DNA of 35,616 nt from Metallosphaera yellowstonensis MK1. Lineage in GTDB: Archaea; Thermoproteota; Thermoprotei_A; Sulfolobales; Sulfolobaceae. Made by a program: the position numbers and the translations under genes. This document shows, piece by piece, positions 27,365 through 35,616 of the stretch. Every line of letters starts with the position of its first letter. Within the stretch, counting starts at the first letter, position 1. Under the pieces are notes generated by a model that was given only the letters and a program-made list of their open reading frames with translations, ran no database searches and had not been told where the DNA came from. Where the stretch lies: the NCBI RefSeq assembly GCF_000243315.1, contig NZ_JH597761.1, forward strand, positions 651,207 to 686,822, written 5' to 3'.

Positions 27365-27428
27365 CAGCAGTTATTAGATTTTGCCTTGACTTCAAGGCGA
27401 CACCTAACGAGAAATCCCATAACTGCTG
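27365..27428 (+). mobile_element. MITE upstream of CoA-transferase gene
   Basis: This begins CAGCAGTTATTAGATTTTGC and ends GAAATCCCATAACTGCTG, flanked by perfect 7-bp repeats TAAGTTA (27358-27364 and 27429-27435). It lies 39 nt before the start codon, abutting the TATA box (TTTATTAAATT, about 27437-27447), in the same orientation relative to the gene as the trpB2 MITE. Confidence 0.92.
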
Positions 27429-27467
27429 TAAGTTAGTTTATTAAATTATCACGACAAATTCAATCCC

Positions 27468-28586
27468 ATGTTCAGGGTCTTGGAGTTGGGGAGCAACATA
27501 TCCGCTCCCCTGGCTGGTACCATACTGGGTGACCTGGGATACGACGTGATCAAGGTGGAACCCCCAAAGGGCGACGATCGAAGGGCGATCCCTCCATTCA
27601 AGGAGGGGGCCAGCGTCTATTTCTCCAGCGTCAACAGGAACAAGAGGAGCGTTGTCGTAGATCTAAGGAGAAGTGAGGGATTAGAGGTGTTTAGGAAAAT
27701 AGCGTCTACCTCCGACGTGGTCTTGACCAACTACAGGCCCAGGGCACTCAAGAAGTTGCACATCGATTACGACAGCGTGCTTGAGGTCAACCCTCGCATC
27801 GTGTACTGTTCCATAACGGGCTACGGGGGCACTGATGAGCCAGCCTACGACGCCACGATCCTGGCCGAGAGCGGGCTCATGGACTTAACTGGAGAGCCCG
27901 ACAGGCCTCCGGTCAAGTTCGCCACGTCCATCTCCGACGTGACCACAGCATTAACTGCCACAGTCCTCGTTCTCCACTCGCTACTGACCGGCAGGAGACC
28001 GGTCTTCCTCGACGTGTCCATGATCCACACCCAACTCTACTTGATCCTGGAGGACGCCTACGCCTTGCTCAACGTGGGCCTAGAGCCAAGGAGGACTGGG
28101 TCGTCGCACAGGTTCCTGGTACCTTACCAGGCCTTCCAGGCGGCTGATGGCTACGTTTACGTATCCGTGTTCAATGACGAACAGTACACCAGGCTTTGCG
28201 AAGCCCTGGGCAGGGAGGACTTGAAGGTCTACAAGACCCAGGAGGAGAGGCTGAGGAACAGGGACAAGATAGTGGGGGACCTCCAGGAAGTCTTCAGGAG
28301 GAACAACAGGGACTATTGGGTATCTCTGCTGAAGGCCTACGATGTCCCCTGTGCCCCCGTGAGGAAGTTGAGGGAGGCCCTCGAGATTTACGGGAAGAGT
28401 ATGGTGAGGGAAGTCAGGGGGATCAAGTACCTGTCGTTCCCCTCCAACGTGTCCAGGGGAGTCGAGTTACCCTCCCCCAGGTTAGGTGAACACACCGTGG
28501 ATGTACTCAAGGAGCTAGGCTACACACAGGAGGAGATAGGGACCCTGATTAAGGAAGGGGTGGTCATGGATGAGGGCCTTAAATAA
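27468..28586 (+). CDS. Class III CoA-transferase (CaiB/BaiF family)
   Basis: This 372-residue enzyme moves CoA between acyl-CoA and a free acid. MFRVLELGSNISAPLAGTIL and LGDLGYDVIKVEPPKGDD are the N-terminal family motifs, NRNKRSVVVDLRRSEG follows, and YDATILAESGLMDLTGEPDR corresponds to the active-site region with the catalytic Asp. The large lobe ends with ELPSPRLGEHTVDVLKELGY, the usual C-terminal signature. It overlaps the next gene, an acyl-CoA dehydrogenase, by 17 nt, so the two act together: acid activation by CoA transfer, then oxidation. The donor and acceptor acids are unknown. A TATA ~26 nt upstream fits a leaderless start. Confidence 0.92.
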   Translation: MFRVLELGSNISAPLAGTILGDLGYDVIKVEPPKGDDRRAIPPFKEGASVYFSSVNRNKRSVVVDLRRSEGLEVFRKIASTSDVVLTNYRPRALKKLHIDYDSVLEVNPRIVYCSITGYGGTDEPAYDATILAESGLMDLTGEPDRPPVKFATSISDVTTALTATVLVLHSLLTGRRPVFLDVSMIHTQLYLILEDAYALLNVGLEPRRTGSSHRFLVPYQAFQAADGYVYVSVFNDEQYTRLCEALGREDLKVYKTQEERLRNRDKIVGDLQEVFRRNNRDYWVSLLKAYDVPCAPVRKLREALEIYGKSMVREVRGIKYLSFPSNVSRGVELPSPRLGEHTVDVLKELGYTQEEIGTLIKEGVVMDEGLK

Positions 28587-29733
28587 GCTGGACGAGGAGG
28601 GTCAACTCCTCCTAGGGGTAGTCAGGGAACTCATGGGAAAATACGGTGAGAGCTACTGGAACAAGATGGATGAATCGCAGTCCTTTCCTGAGGACTTCGT
28701 GAAGGAATTTATGAAATTGGGGCTAGGGGCCATACTGATCCCCAAGGAGTGGGGAGGGGGAGGGAAGGGAGTCAGGGAGGCCTCCCTCATCCTAAGGGAG
28801 ATAAACCTGTTGGGAGGAAACTCCTACTTCGTGCACGGCCACTACTACCTTACCGCCATGCTCGTGAGATGCGCAGGGAAGGAGATGAGGGATTGGCTCT
28901 TCCCGGAAGTAGTGCAGGGAAAGAGGGTCATGACTCTGGCCCTTACGGAACCAGAGGCCGGATCAGACAGCACCAGGATAAGTACCTTAGCCGAGAGGCA
29001 GGGGGACAGGTTCGTAGTGTCTGGGAGGAAGGTCTTCATCTCGAGGATCAGCCATACCGACTACTTCGTGTTGGTGGCCAGGACCAAGAGGGTTGATGAG
29101 GTGAGAAAGAAGACCGAGGGAGTGACCCTGTTCCTCGTTGACGCCAACGTGAGGGGTTTACAGATGAGGAAGATAAGGACCATGTCCAACACCGACGCAT
29201 ACGAGCTCGCACTTGACAAGGTGGAGGTACCAGAGGACAGGGTGATAGGCGAGGTGGACAGGGGTTTCCCCTGTCTCCTCAAGACCTTAAACGCTGAGAG
29301 GGTGATGATAGCAGCGGAACTGTTAGGGAACGTGAGGTGGTTCCTGGAGAAGTCCGTTGATTACGCCAAGAGGAGAGTCGTCTTCGGCAGACCGATAGGA
29401 GCCAATCAAGGTGTGCAGTTCCCCCTGGCTGAGGTCTACGCCAGATTACTGGCACTGGAGGAGCTCCTGGACGCCTCCGTGGAGGCTGTGGAAGGAGAGG
29501 AGGAGAGGAGGGCCGGAGAGATGGCTAACGCTCTCAAGTACCTCTCAGCGGAACTGGCGTGGGACGCCGCCAACGTGGCCATGGACGTCCACGGGGGTTA
29601 CGGCTACGCTTCAGACTTAGGGATAGAGAGGAAACTCAGAGAGACCAGGCTCTACAAGGTCGCACCGGTCTCCCAGAACCTGGCCCTCTCTTACATCGCC
29701 ACGGCCGTGTTGGGATTGCCGAGATCCTACTAG
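28570..29733 (+). CDS. Acyl-CoA dehydrogenase
   Basis: This is a 387-residue flavoprotein oxidising acyl-CoA to enoyl-CoA. The N-terminal helical domain is followed by LALTEPEAGSDSTRISTLAE (FAD/substrate loop) and VSGRKVFISRISHTDYFVLV (beta domain), then the C-terminal helices with FGRPIGANQGVQFPLAEVYA and VHGGYGYASDLGIERKLRET. The usual catalytic YEGT position is replaced by YKVAPVSQN, as in the group whose proteins end LGLPRSY, so the base Glu is elsewhere or absent. It starts inside the end of the CoA-transferase gene (17-nt overlap), implying coupled translation. The electron acceptor is not encoded nearby. Confidence 0.9.
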   Translation: MRALNKLDEEGQLLLGVVRELMGKYGESYWNKMDESQSFPEDFVKEFMKLGLGAILIPKEWGGGGKGVREASLILREINLLGGNSYFVHGHYYLTAMLVRCAGKEMRDWLFPEVVQGKRVMTLALTEPEAGSDSTRISTLAERQGDRFVVSGRKVFISRISHTDYFVLVARTKRVDEVRKKTEGVTLFLVDANVRGLQMRKIRTMSNTDAYELALDKVEVPEDRVIGEVDRGFPCLLKTLNAERVMIAAELLGNVRWFLEKSVDYAKRRVVFGRPIGANQGVQFPLAEVYARLLALEELLDASVEAVEGEEERRAGEMANALKYLSAELAWDAANVAMDVHGGYGYASDLGIERKLRETRLYKVAPVSQNLALSYIATAVLGLPRSY

Positions 29734-29874
29734 TACTCTATGTCAATTACGGGCGAAGTGGCTGTAACTCGACTCCGCGGTCAACCGGTAACTGGTAAGT
29801 GAGTTTGAGTATAACTCTACTCAGATAGGATTTATTGGAAAATCCCTTGATGGGAGGTCATGAAAGCTTTTTAG

Positions 29875-30229
29875 ACAGCAATTATTGGAATCTTAGGGAG
29901 GTAATACGAAAAAGCCGGTATTAGCGAGAAGTTTTTCGACGTCGTCCCGCTGAAAAGGTGCGGAAAGGGACAGATCGAGTTGGCTAGGGAGAGGCAGTCA
30001 GGGAGATCAACAGGCTGGGCGTGGTCAGGGGGAAGGGGAGGAGCAGGAAGGTTAATTGGCCTGATCCTCATGGTCCTGATCAACGGGAGGGCCAGAGTCG
30101 TCAGGGAGCTGGTAGGGGAGCTTAACCTGGGGAGCGTGGAGGTGTTCCTCAGGCTCTCGGGCGCCGTTTAGGCTGACCACCTGGGCTGATGAAAATCTTT
30201 AAGTTACGTTAAAGTCCCATAACTGCTGG
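29875..30229 (+). mobile_element. Internally deleted IS derivative (355 bp)
   Basis: Both ends of the IS are present (ACAGCAATTATTGGAATCTT at the left, AAAGTCCCATAACTGCTG at the right), but ~800 bp of transposase have been lost. The 5' part (CGGKGQIELAR...GRSRKVN) is joined within INGRARVV directly to the C-terminal RELVGELNLGSVEVFLR. It cannot move by itself but keeps both termini, so it is a non-autonomous derivative. It lies between the acyl-CoA dehydrogenase gene and the acryloyl-CoA reductase gene. Confidence 0.85.
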
Positions 30230-30257
30230 TAGTAAGACTCTGGGAATTTCTCCAAGA

Positions 30258-31253
30258 TCAAGGCTTAACCAACACCTTTCCTATCTTCCTCTTGTCCTTA
30301 AGTAGTTCATATCCCCTCTCTATATCTTCGAGAGTGACAGTCCCCGCTACAACTGGAGTTATCTTACCTTCAGCGGTGAGCCTCAGGGCACCCTCTGCGT
30401 CCTTCTTGGTGGAGGAGGCGTGACCTATGAGCACTAAGTCCTTCAATATCATGTAACCTAACCTCAACTGGGTGAGCTGAGAGGGATCAACGTTTCCTAT
30501 CTGAACCACCCTACCCCCCAACCATAGGCTCCTCAGACTTTCCTCGAAGGTGGGAGTACCCACAGTGTCGACGACCACGTTTATCTCCTCCCTCTTGGCT
30601 TCCTCTGAGAACTTGGTACCCACTATGACCCTGTCGGCGTACCTCTTCACTGCCTCAGCCTTCTCTTCGGAACTCGTCACACCTATGACCCTCGCCCCCA
30701 TGGCCCTAGCGACCTGAAGGGCATGTATACCCACTCCCCCGCTGGCACCGGTGACCAGCACGGTCTCCCCCTCCCTGAGGTTGGCCCTCCTCAGGCCTCT
30801 GTACACCATTCCTGTGACGCAGGGAACCATGACTGCCCCTTCGTCACTGGCGCCCGAGGATACCTTGACTAGGCTCTGGGCCTTTACCACAGCATACTCG
30901 GCGAAGAATCCGTCCAGTTCTTCCGAGTAACCTTGTCTTGAGCGGCAGTATGCCTCCTCCCCCATCCTGCAATACTTACACGTGCCGTCCGGTGCGTAGA
31001 GGAGGGAGATGACCCTTTCCCCAGGAGAGAAGTTGACCCCCTCCCCCACCTCCTGTATGACCCCCACAACTTCATGTCCCAACACTACAGGGTACTTCAT
31101 CCTTGGGTAGTAACCCTGGAGCTGAAGTAAGTCCCTGTAGCACAGGGCCGCTCTGGTCACCTTAATCAATACCTCTCCCTTCCCAGGCTTTGGGTCAGGG
31201 ACCTCCTGTACCTTGAGCCCCTGACCTTTCCCCGGAACTACTGCAGCCTTCAT
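30258..31253 (-). CDS. Acryloyl-CoA reductase (NADPH)
   Basis: This 331-residue medium-chain reductase converts acryloyl-CoA to propionyl-CoA in the 3-hydroxypropionate/4-hydroxybutyrate carbon-fixation cycle. The sequence follows the characterised Sulfolobales enzyme closely as I remember it: RAALCYRDLLQLQGYYPRMK, YPVVLGHEVVG, SLLYAPDGTCKYCRMGEEAY, GYSEELDGFFAEYA, VLVTGASGGVGIHALQVARA, VDTVGTPTFEESLRSLWLGG and RLGYMILKDL are all present. The structural-zinc loop keeps three Cys. The start is ATG 31253 (MKAAVVPG), matching the known N-terminus and lying ~26-30 nt past a TATA (CTTTTAAGTAA); the frame opens six codons earlier. Confidence 0.93.
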   Translation of the reverse strand: MKAAVVPGKGQGLKVQEVPDPKPGKGEVLIKVTRAALCYRDLLQLQGYYPRMKYPVVLGHEVVGVIQEVGEGVNFSPGERVISLLYAPDGTCKYCRMGEEAYCRSRQGYSEELDGFFAEYAVVKAQSLVKVSSGASDEGAVMVPCVTGMVYRGLRRANLREGETVLVTGASGGVGIHALQVARAMGARVIGVTSSEEKAEAVKRYADRVIVGTKFSEEAKREEINVVVDTVGTPTFEESLRSLWLGGRVVQIGNVDPSQLTQLRLGYMILKDLVLIGHASSTKKDAEGALRLTAEGKITPVVAGTVTLEDIERGYELLKDKRKIGKVLVKP

Positions 31254-31457
31254 GTGTTCAAAATAGCTCAAATTACTTAAAAGTCAAGTAGTTCCAGAGC
31301 AGGTATGGAAGTGAAGACGAATGAGGGGATAGGTCTGGGGAGACCAGAGAGTTTACGTATTTCCCTAATATTACCTGACTTTAATAGCTCCCAAGGCCAC
31401 CTCTCTCAAGGGATACCGCGTGAGTTACAGTATTAAGCTAAAACTTAAGCGTGAGAG

Positions 31458-31847
31458 TCACCATATGCTCAAGTCTGAGGTTATTAACCCGAGTACCCTG
31501 GCCACGTCCCTCAGGGATATGACGCCGACCACCTTTCCCCCTTCGGTCACGACCAAGTGCCTTATCTTCCTCCCTGCCATGAGCATGGCCGCCTCGCTCA
31601 CCTCAGTAGTTGACTCGGCAGTCACCAGGTTGGTGCTCATTATGTTCTCAACTTCACTGTCGAGAGACACATCCGAGGCTATGGCGTAGACTATGTCCCT
31701 CTCCGTGACCAGCCCTTTAGGCTCTCCTCCCTCCACTACTAGGAGTGAACCCACTCCCTCCCTCTTCATTATCCTGGCTGCGTCCCTTATGGATATCTCA
31801 GGCTCGACGGTCACGGGATCCCTCATTATGAGCTCTTTTAGAATCAT
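31458..31847 (-). CDS. Two-CBS-domain protein
   Basis: This 129-residue protein is made of two CBS domains: residues 1-60 (IMRDPVTVEPEISIRDAARI ... GSLLVVEGGEPKGLVTERDI) and 65-125 (NIMSTNLVTAESTTEVSEAA ... RHLVVTEGGKVVGVISLRDV). The pair binds adenine nucleotides and usually senses energy state or regulates a partner. There is no fused catalytic domain. The TATA (GCTTTTATT) about 26 nt upstream fits the ATG. It is monocistronic, between acryloyl-CoA reductase and an MFS carrier; the partner is unknown. Confidence 0.92.
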   Translation of the reverse strand: MILKELIMRDPVTVEPEISIRDAARIMKREGVGSLLVVEGGEPKGLVTERDIVYAIASDVSLDSEVENIMSTNLVTAESTTEVSEAAMLMAGRKIRHLVVTEGGKVVGVISLRDVARVLGLITSDLSIW

Positions 31848-31973
31848 TGAATGATAATTGACATGGGGGAATAAAAGCGTGTGAGGTTGACCCAGGTGTT
31901 CAGAAGAAGGATTCTTAGTTCATATCGGTTTCAGTGTGATTTGATCCAGAGGTCAGGCCGGTCACTCGAGAGA

Positions 31974-31992
31974 GTTACGCCACGGGTAAACA
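31974..31992 (-). repeat. Solo end of repeat A
   Basis: The reverse complement reads GTTTACCCGTGGCGTAACT, an exact 19-nt match to the left end of repeat A (9597 and 21345). It lies 17 nt past the stop of the MFS gene 32009-33313 and nothing else of the repeat follows. Confidence 0.6.
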
Positions 31993-32008
31993 CTGAACCG
32001 GAGGGAAG

Positions 32009-33313
32009 TCATGTACTGACCTCCTTCACCATGTCCAAGTCCTTTGTCTCCTTCAGGGGTATCACAGATACCAGGGACAGAAGACCCCACATACTCAGAA
32101 ATGCTGCCACTAACCAAGACTCGCTCAGATAACGCGACGGGTTACCGAGTAGGGCAATGAGCAGGATGGGCATGAAACCTCCCTCTAAGGCAGCAGCTAA
32201 TTGTAGGCCGTAGCTGGCCCCAGAGTACCTGAACTTGACAGGAAACACCTCAGGATAGAAAGCTGCCATGGATGCATAGGGAGCGTAGGCTGCGAAACCT
32301 ATCAGGAACTGTGCCAACACCATCTCGCCCACAGCTCCTGAAACGAACATAAAGACGTAAGGTATGGAGAACGCCGCTATGAGTACGTTTCCCAACACTA
32401 TGGAAGTCCTCCTGCCTATCCTATCAGCCAGGATGGCGAAGAGGGGAATAGAGATTATGCCACCTAATGAGTAGATGTATATCAACAGAGACCTAAAGGG
32501 AATCTGGGCTCCCAGGACGTTGATGAAAGATGGTATATGAGAGGCTTTCTGGATCTGCGGAAGGAAGAGACTGGGCATCACGGTGGCGGGTATGTAGACC
32601 CCTATGAATACCCCTCCCACGGCCAACATGAGGAGCACTATCTCCCTCCACGAGTTGCGGAAGACCTCAAGGGAGGGCATTCTCGCCACTTCTCCCCTAC
32701 TCTTTATGACGTTGAACGGTATACTCTCCGTGGCTAGGTACCTCAGGAGAGCTCCCAACAACGCAGCAACCCCTCCCACTAGGAATCCCACCCTCCATCC
32801 CACAGTGGAGAAATCTGAGGAGAACGCCAGGAGCACTGTGGCTGCACCTATAAATCCCAAGGGTGAGGCTATCTGAATCACACTGGTCATGAGAGCCCTC
32901 CTCTTTCCTAGATGCTCGCTCACCCAAGTTGAGACCCCTCCCCACTCCCCTCCTACACCCAGACCCTGCACGAACCTAGAGGCGAATATCAGGATGGGTG
33001 CCAGTAAGCCCAACTGAGAGTAGCCTGGGAGTAAACCTACCACTATCATGGCTAACCCCACTATAATCAGGTCGAAGCTCAGGGCGTGCCTCCTGCCCAA
33101 CCTGTCTCCTAAGTGTCCGAACACCGTGGCACCCAGAGGCCTGGCGAAGAAGGCCACGGCATATGAAGACACTGAGGCTAGGAGAGACACGAGATATTCC
33201 TTGGACGGAAAGAAGATTGAGGGAAAGGCCAGAAGTGCGGCGTAAATAAAGAGGTAATAATCGTACCACTCTATGGCCGTTCCTATCAAACCTAGGGCGA
33301 TGACGCGTCTCAT
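32009..33313 (-). CDS. MFS transporter, metabolite:H+ symporter type
   Basis: This is a 434-residue, 12-helix carrier. GTAIEWYDYYLFIYAALLAF is the helix-1 motif of metabolite:H+ symporters, VFGHLGDRLGRRHALSFDLI motif A, RFVQGLGVGGEWGGVSTWVS the helix-4 signature, and LADRIGRRTSIVLGNVLIAA the second-half motif. The family imports citrate, ketoglutarate, proline/betaine or shikimate; the substrate here is unknown. A TATA (TTAAATATT, about 33336-33344) lies ~26 nt before the ATG at 33313. A second ATG five codons upstream (33328), preceded by GGAGG, is possible. Confidence 0.9.
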   Translation of the reverse strand: MRRVIALGLIGTAIEWYDYYLFIYAALLAFPSIFFPSKEYLVSLLASVSSYAVAFFARPLGATVFGHLGDRLGRRHALSFDLIIVGLAMIVVGLLPGYSQLGLLAPILIFASRFVQGLGVGGEWGGVSTWVSEHLGKRRALMTSVIQIASPLGFIGAATVLLAFSSDFSTVGWRVGFLVGGVAALLGALLRYLATESIPFNVIKSRGEVARMPSLEVFRNSWREIVLLMLAVGGVFIGVYIPATVMPSLFLPQIQKASHIPSFINVLGAQIPFRSLLIYIYSLGGIISIPLFAILADRIGRRTSIVLGNVLIAAFSIPYVFMFVSGAVGEMVLAQFLIGFAAYAPYASMAAFYPEVFPVKFRYSGASYGLQLAAALEGGFMPILLIALLGNPSRYLSESWLVAAFLSMWGLLSLVSVIPLKETKDLDMVKEVST

Positions 33314-33430
33314 TGAAAGAGATTGCATCCTCCAATATTTAAGCGGTGGTTATGATTCCGCGAACGTATAGCTTATATCCAGGAAAAAGGTTCTAAATAT
33401 TTCAATCAGTTACTTGACGACCTCAGTTCG

Positions 33431-35014
33431 TCAGTCGTACACGCCCCTCTTCCTCAGTAACGCTACTCCACTCTTGTAACCCCAGAAGTAGAACCCTAGG
33501 GTCACCAGGATGAACACCATGTTATCCAGCGGAAACGGCAGATATCCCTGTCCCCCGAAGTAAGAGCTGCTGCTGTAGGATATGGCCAGCACAGCTACCA
33601 TGTAGAGAGGTAACCAAATTCCGTACTTTATCTCATCCTTGCTGACTCCCTTGTATCTGTGGTAGAAGGCAAGGAAGACCATACCTATAAGGGCCGTGGT
33701 AACTAGGACAGAGGTTTCCTGCCAGCCTGACCAGAATATCATGAGTGCAGAGACCACAAAGGCCAGGGGAGCGGTGACTGTGAAGGCGGGTAGCTTATAG
33801 GGTCTCCTCACGTCAGGCGATATCTTCCTGAGCACAGCCAGGCTCACTGCCCCTGGAGCATAGGATAACAAGAGGCCGTCCACGACAAGGCTGAATATGG
33901 AGGAGAAGGATGGGAATAACGCCAGGAAAAGTAACGAGATAATCAGAGAGAGGGTAGTGGCAGCTATGGGTATGCCCTTGCTACTCATCCTGTTGAGGAA
34001 CCTCGGGAACGCGTAGTCGTAATTGGAGAGAGCGTAGGCTACCCTCGACGCCCCACCGAAGTAGATGACCCCATCCTTAAACGACGCTATTATGGCTAGG
34101 ATCATGGCCACTACCGCTATAAGTGTAAGGCCTAACGCCTCCGAGGCAGAGACGTAAGGATAGGCAAGATTACTCAACCCGGCCCAGTTCCCGGGGGTTA
34201 TCCCCAGATAGGACCAGTCCACAGTTCCCGCGAAAACTAAGCTCTCCAGGACGTAGACGACAAAGACGATGATCAGGGTCATTAATATGGCCCTGGGCAG
34301 GGACTTTCCAGGATCCTTGAGCTCCTCAGCGTAATCGACCGGTTGCCTGAACCCTCCGTAACCATATATGGTGGCGGAGGTCGCCAGGAAAACTCCCGTG
34401 ATACCCAACGGCATAAATCCTCCGAACTTAGGATCGTTCAGGTAAGAGGGGTTGAAGTGAAGTCCTAAGCCCACTATCATGATTGCCAATAGCAGGAGGG
34501 TCAACACGGTTAGGCCGTTGTTGATCTCTGCTAACCTTTTGATCCTCATGATATTTATAACGTAGATCAGAAGTATCCCCACCGCCGCAACCCCTATACC
34601 TAAGGGAGTGAGGTTTCCGTTAGAGTAGAGAGAAGGGAAGAAGTAACTCAGGTACTCCACCAGGGCTATGATTATGGACGCTGAGGCCAAGGTGTAACCT
34701 ATGTAGGCCCCCCACCCGTTCAATACCCCCACTAGGGGACCGTTCCCCTTATAGGCGTAGTACCCGACACCACCGGCCTTAGGCCACGTAGATCCCAACT
34801 CCGCATAAACGAAGGCCACTGGGAGGATCAGAAAGAACGCTATTAACCAGGATAATATTCCAGCCGGCCCTCCGTCAGCCAGAACTGAGACCGGCGTGAA
34901 GGCCACAGCCGGCCCCAATATGGCGCCTACCGCTAAAAAGACCACTGACCAGAATCCTATCTCCTTCCTGAAACCGCCCTTCCTCGCCTCGGCTGTTCCC
35001 TCTCCTTCTCTCAT
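33431..35014 (-). CDS. APC-family amino-acid permease
   Basis: This 527-residue membrane protein has 12-14 helices. GFWSVVFLAVGAILGPAVAF is helix 1 with the unwound G-A-I-L-G motif that binds the amino group, YAELGSTWPKAGGVGYYAYK the helix-2/3 region, and GGFRQPVDYAEELKDPGKSL the conserved helix 6-7 loop. Length and motifs fit amino acid/polyamine permeases of the APC superfamily common in Sulfolobales. Specificity cannot be read from the sequence. The TATA (GTTCTTAAAT) about 24 nt upstream fits the ATG. It lies after the MFS gene on the same strand, 117 nt apart, probably with its own promoter. Confidence 0.9.
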   Translation of the reverse strand: MREGEGTAEARKGGFRKEIGFWSVVFLAVGAILGPAVAFTPVSVLADGGPAGILSWLIAFFLILPVAFVYAELGSTWPKAGGVGYYAYKGNGPLVGVLNGWGAYIGYTLASASIIIALVEYLSYFFPSLYSNGNLTPLGIGVAAVGILLIYVINIMRIKRLAEINNGLTVLTLLLLAIMIVGLGLHFNPSYLNDPKFGGFMPLGITGVFLATSATIYGYGGFRQPVDYAEELKDPGKSLPRAILMTLIIVFVVYVLESLVFAGTVDWSYLGITPGNWAGLSNLAYPYVSASEALGLTLIAVVAMILAIIASFKDGVIYFGGASRVAYALSNYDYAFPRFLNRMSSKGIPIAATTLSLIISLLFLALFPSFSSIFSLVVDGLLLSYAPGAVSLAVLRKISPDVRRPYKLPAFTVTAPLAFVVSALMIFWSGWQETSVLVTTALIGMVFLAFYHRYKGVSKDEIKYGIWLPLYMVAVLAISYSSSSYFGGQGYLPFPLDNMVFILVTLGFYFWGYKSGVALLRKRGVYD

Positions 35015-35053
35015 AGCCTCCCACCCATTTCCTCATTTAAGAACTGATAGAAT

Positions 35054-35173
35054 ATGAACCTGGAAGGGGAGGTATATGTAATTCTTGGTTTACTTATATT
35101 CTTTACTATTATCATAATCTTCTCGTTATTTCCGTTAACATTTCCATTTATATTCTTATCTACCGTAAGGTGA
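35054..35173 (+). CDS. Possible 39-residue single-helix membrane protein
   Basis: This small ORF is divergent from the permease: MNLEGEVYVILGLLIFFTII, then a hydrophobic run to FPFIFLSTVR. It would be one membrane helix with a short acidic N-terminus. The TATA spacing is not ideal, so the call is tentative. The AT-rich composition alone could produce such a frame. Confidence 0.25.
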   Translation: MNLEGEVYVILGLLIFFTIIIIFSLFPLTFPFIFLSTVR

Positions 35174-35323
35174 TGTTATGATTAACCTCCCCCACGGAAC
35201 ACATCTAAACTGTTTTCACCTGGAAGGGATTCACCATCACCCCGTTTTCCTCAAATTTTCATCAGTATACATGAACGTGTGCGGTTCTTTGGGTGTAATC
35301 CCGAGGATAAACTACAGATCACT
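35174..35323. other. Non-coding spacer
   Basis: No feature is recognised between the small ORF and the IS. Confidence 0.4.
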
Positions 35324-35616
35324 ACAGCAGTTATGGGAATCTTAGGGAGGTAATACCAAGAACTCGGTATTAGCGAGAAGTTTTTAATTTTCGACGTCGT
35401 CCCGCTGAAAAGATGTAGATGACGAACAGAAAGGGACAGGTCGAACTGGCTAAGGAGGATCTGATCAAGGCGGTCAACCAGGTCCTGGGCATAGTGAGGA
35501 GGAACGGGAGGAGCAGGAAGGTCGGGTTGGCACTCGTCTTGATGGTCCTGCTAGGTGGGAGGTCCAGCGTGAGGAACGCGGCCGAGACGTTCGGGTTGGA
35601 CTACGCGAACCTGCTG
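35324..35616 (+). mobile_element. 5' part of an IS copy, cut by the window edge
   Basis: The terminal repeat ACAGCAGTTATGGGA is followed by a conserved leader with a TAATACC/GGTATTA hairpin (about 35351-35374). It is the same family as 1-245, 1786-2943 and 29875-30229. Unlike those copies, the transposase frame here is open to the window edge, so this may be a working copy. Confidence 0.85.
35419..35616 (+). CDS. IS transposase, N-terminal part (intact frame)
   Basis: The frame of 66 codons is open to the window edge: MTNRKGQVELAKEDLIKAVN, QVLGIVRRNGRRSRKVGLAL, VLMVLLGGRSSVRNAAETFG, LDYANLL. The NAAETFGLDYANLL helix pair probably belongs to the DNA-binding N-terminal domain. In the copies at 1 and 1786 the matching place (after RRSRKV) is broken by stops, so this is the least damaged copy in the window. 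The DDE core lies beyond the edge. The family call (ISC1217-like or other IS4-related) is uncertain. Confidence 0.7.
   Translation, partial: MTNRKGQVELAKEDLIKAVNQVLGIVRRNGRSRKVGLALVLMVLLGGRSSVRNAAETFGLDYANLL

Noticed and set aside
31378-31430. Further copy of repeat A or MITE (GGGATACCGCGTGAG)
   Set aside because: Only a short, weak similarity (ATACCGCGTGAG also at 21738); not enough to call.

Overview
The window is archaeal and most likely comes from a thermoacidophilic member of the Sulfolobales (Metallosphaera- or Sulfodiicoccus-like, judged from its moderately GC-rich genes). The evidence is a close match to Sulfolobales acryloyl-CoA reductase, a thermopsin-family secreted protease, a tRNA-Glu with a small non-canonical intron, Sulfolobales-type plasmid genes, heavy AGG/AGA arginine use, and TATA boxes about 25 nt before many start codons, as expected for leaderless transcripts. 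Both ends of the window fall inside copies of the same insertion sequence, in opposite orientation, so the window is probably a contig that broke at a multicopy repeat.

Layout. (1) 1-2943: a truncated IS, an AT-rich membrane transporter gene broken by a one-base frameshift, a fragment that may be a mutator-type transposase, and a decayed full-length IS copy (1786-2943). (2) 2943-8727: a plasmid remnant of about 5.5 kb integrated at tRNA-Glu(CTC). It is bounded by 212-bp direct repeats, each holding the 3' half of the tRNA and the start of a probable integrase gene. Its AT-rich interior carries winged-helix regulators, two RelE/ParE-like toxins, a SWIM zinc-finger protein, small helical proteins, a ParB-like protein and four copies of TAAACTGGGGAGTTTA, a motif I recall from Sulfolobales conjugative plasmids. 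(3) 8839-17096: sparse, scarred chromosome with isolated genes (conserved hypotheticals, an MBL-fold hydrolase, thermopsin, an acetoacetate decarboxylase-like enzyme, a coiled-coil PD-(D/E)XK protein) separated by decayed repeats. (4) 17190-35014: a metabolic and transport region. It has a phenylacetate-CoA-ligase-like enzyme with a 3-hydroxyacyl-CoA dehydrogenase, a divergent zinc alcohol dehydrogenase, TrpB2, two divergent MFS carriers, a class III CoA-transferase overlapping an acyl-CoA dehydrogenase, acryloyl-CoA reductase, a CBS-domain protein, a third MFS carrier and an APC amino-acid permease.

How the genes fit together. Regions 3 and 4 suggest uptake of organic acids or amino acids, their activation to CoA thioesters (ligase, CoA-transferase), oxidation (acyl-CoA dehydrogenase, hydroxyacyl-CoA dehydrogenase, alcohol dehydrogenase) and entry into C3 metabolism or the 3-hydroxypropionate/4-hydroxybutyrate cycle (acryloyl-CoA reductase). 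The substrates cannot be read from the sequence.

The most unusual material is repeat and plasmid biology. There is a dense family of about 64-bp MITEs with visible 7-bp target duplications, two further undescribed repeat families of about 240-300 bp, nested insertions, MITEs placed just upstream of two gene promoters, and two toxin genes that each face a convergent 46-codon ORF overlapping the toxin's 3' end.
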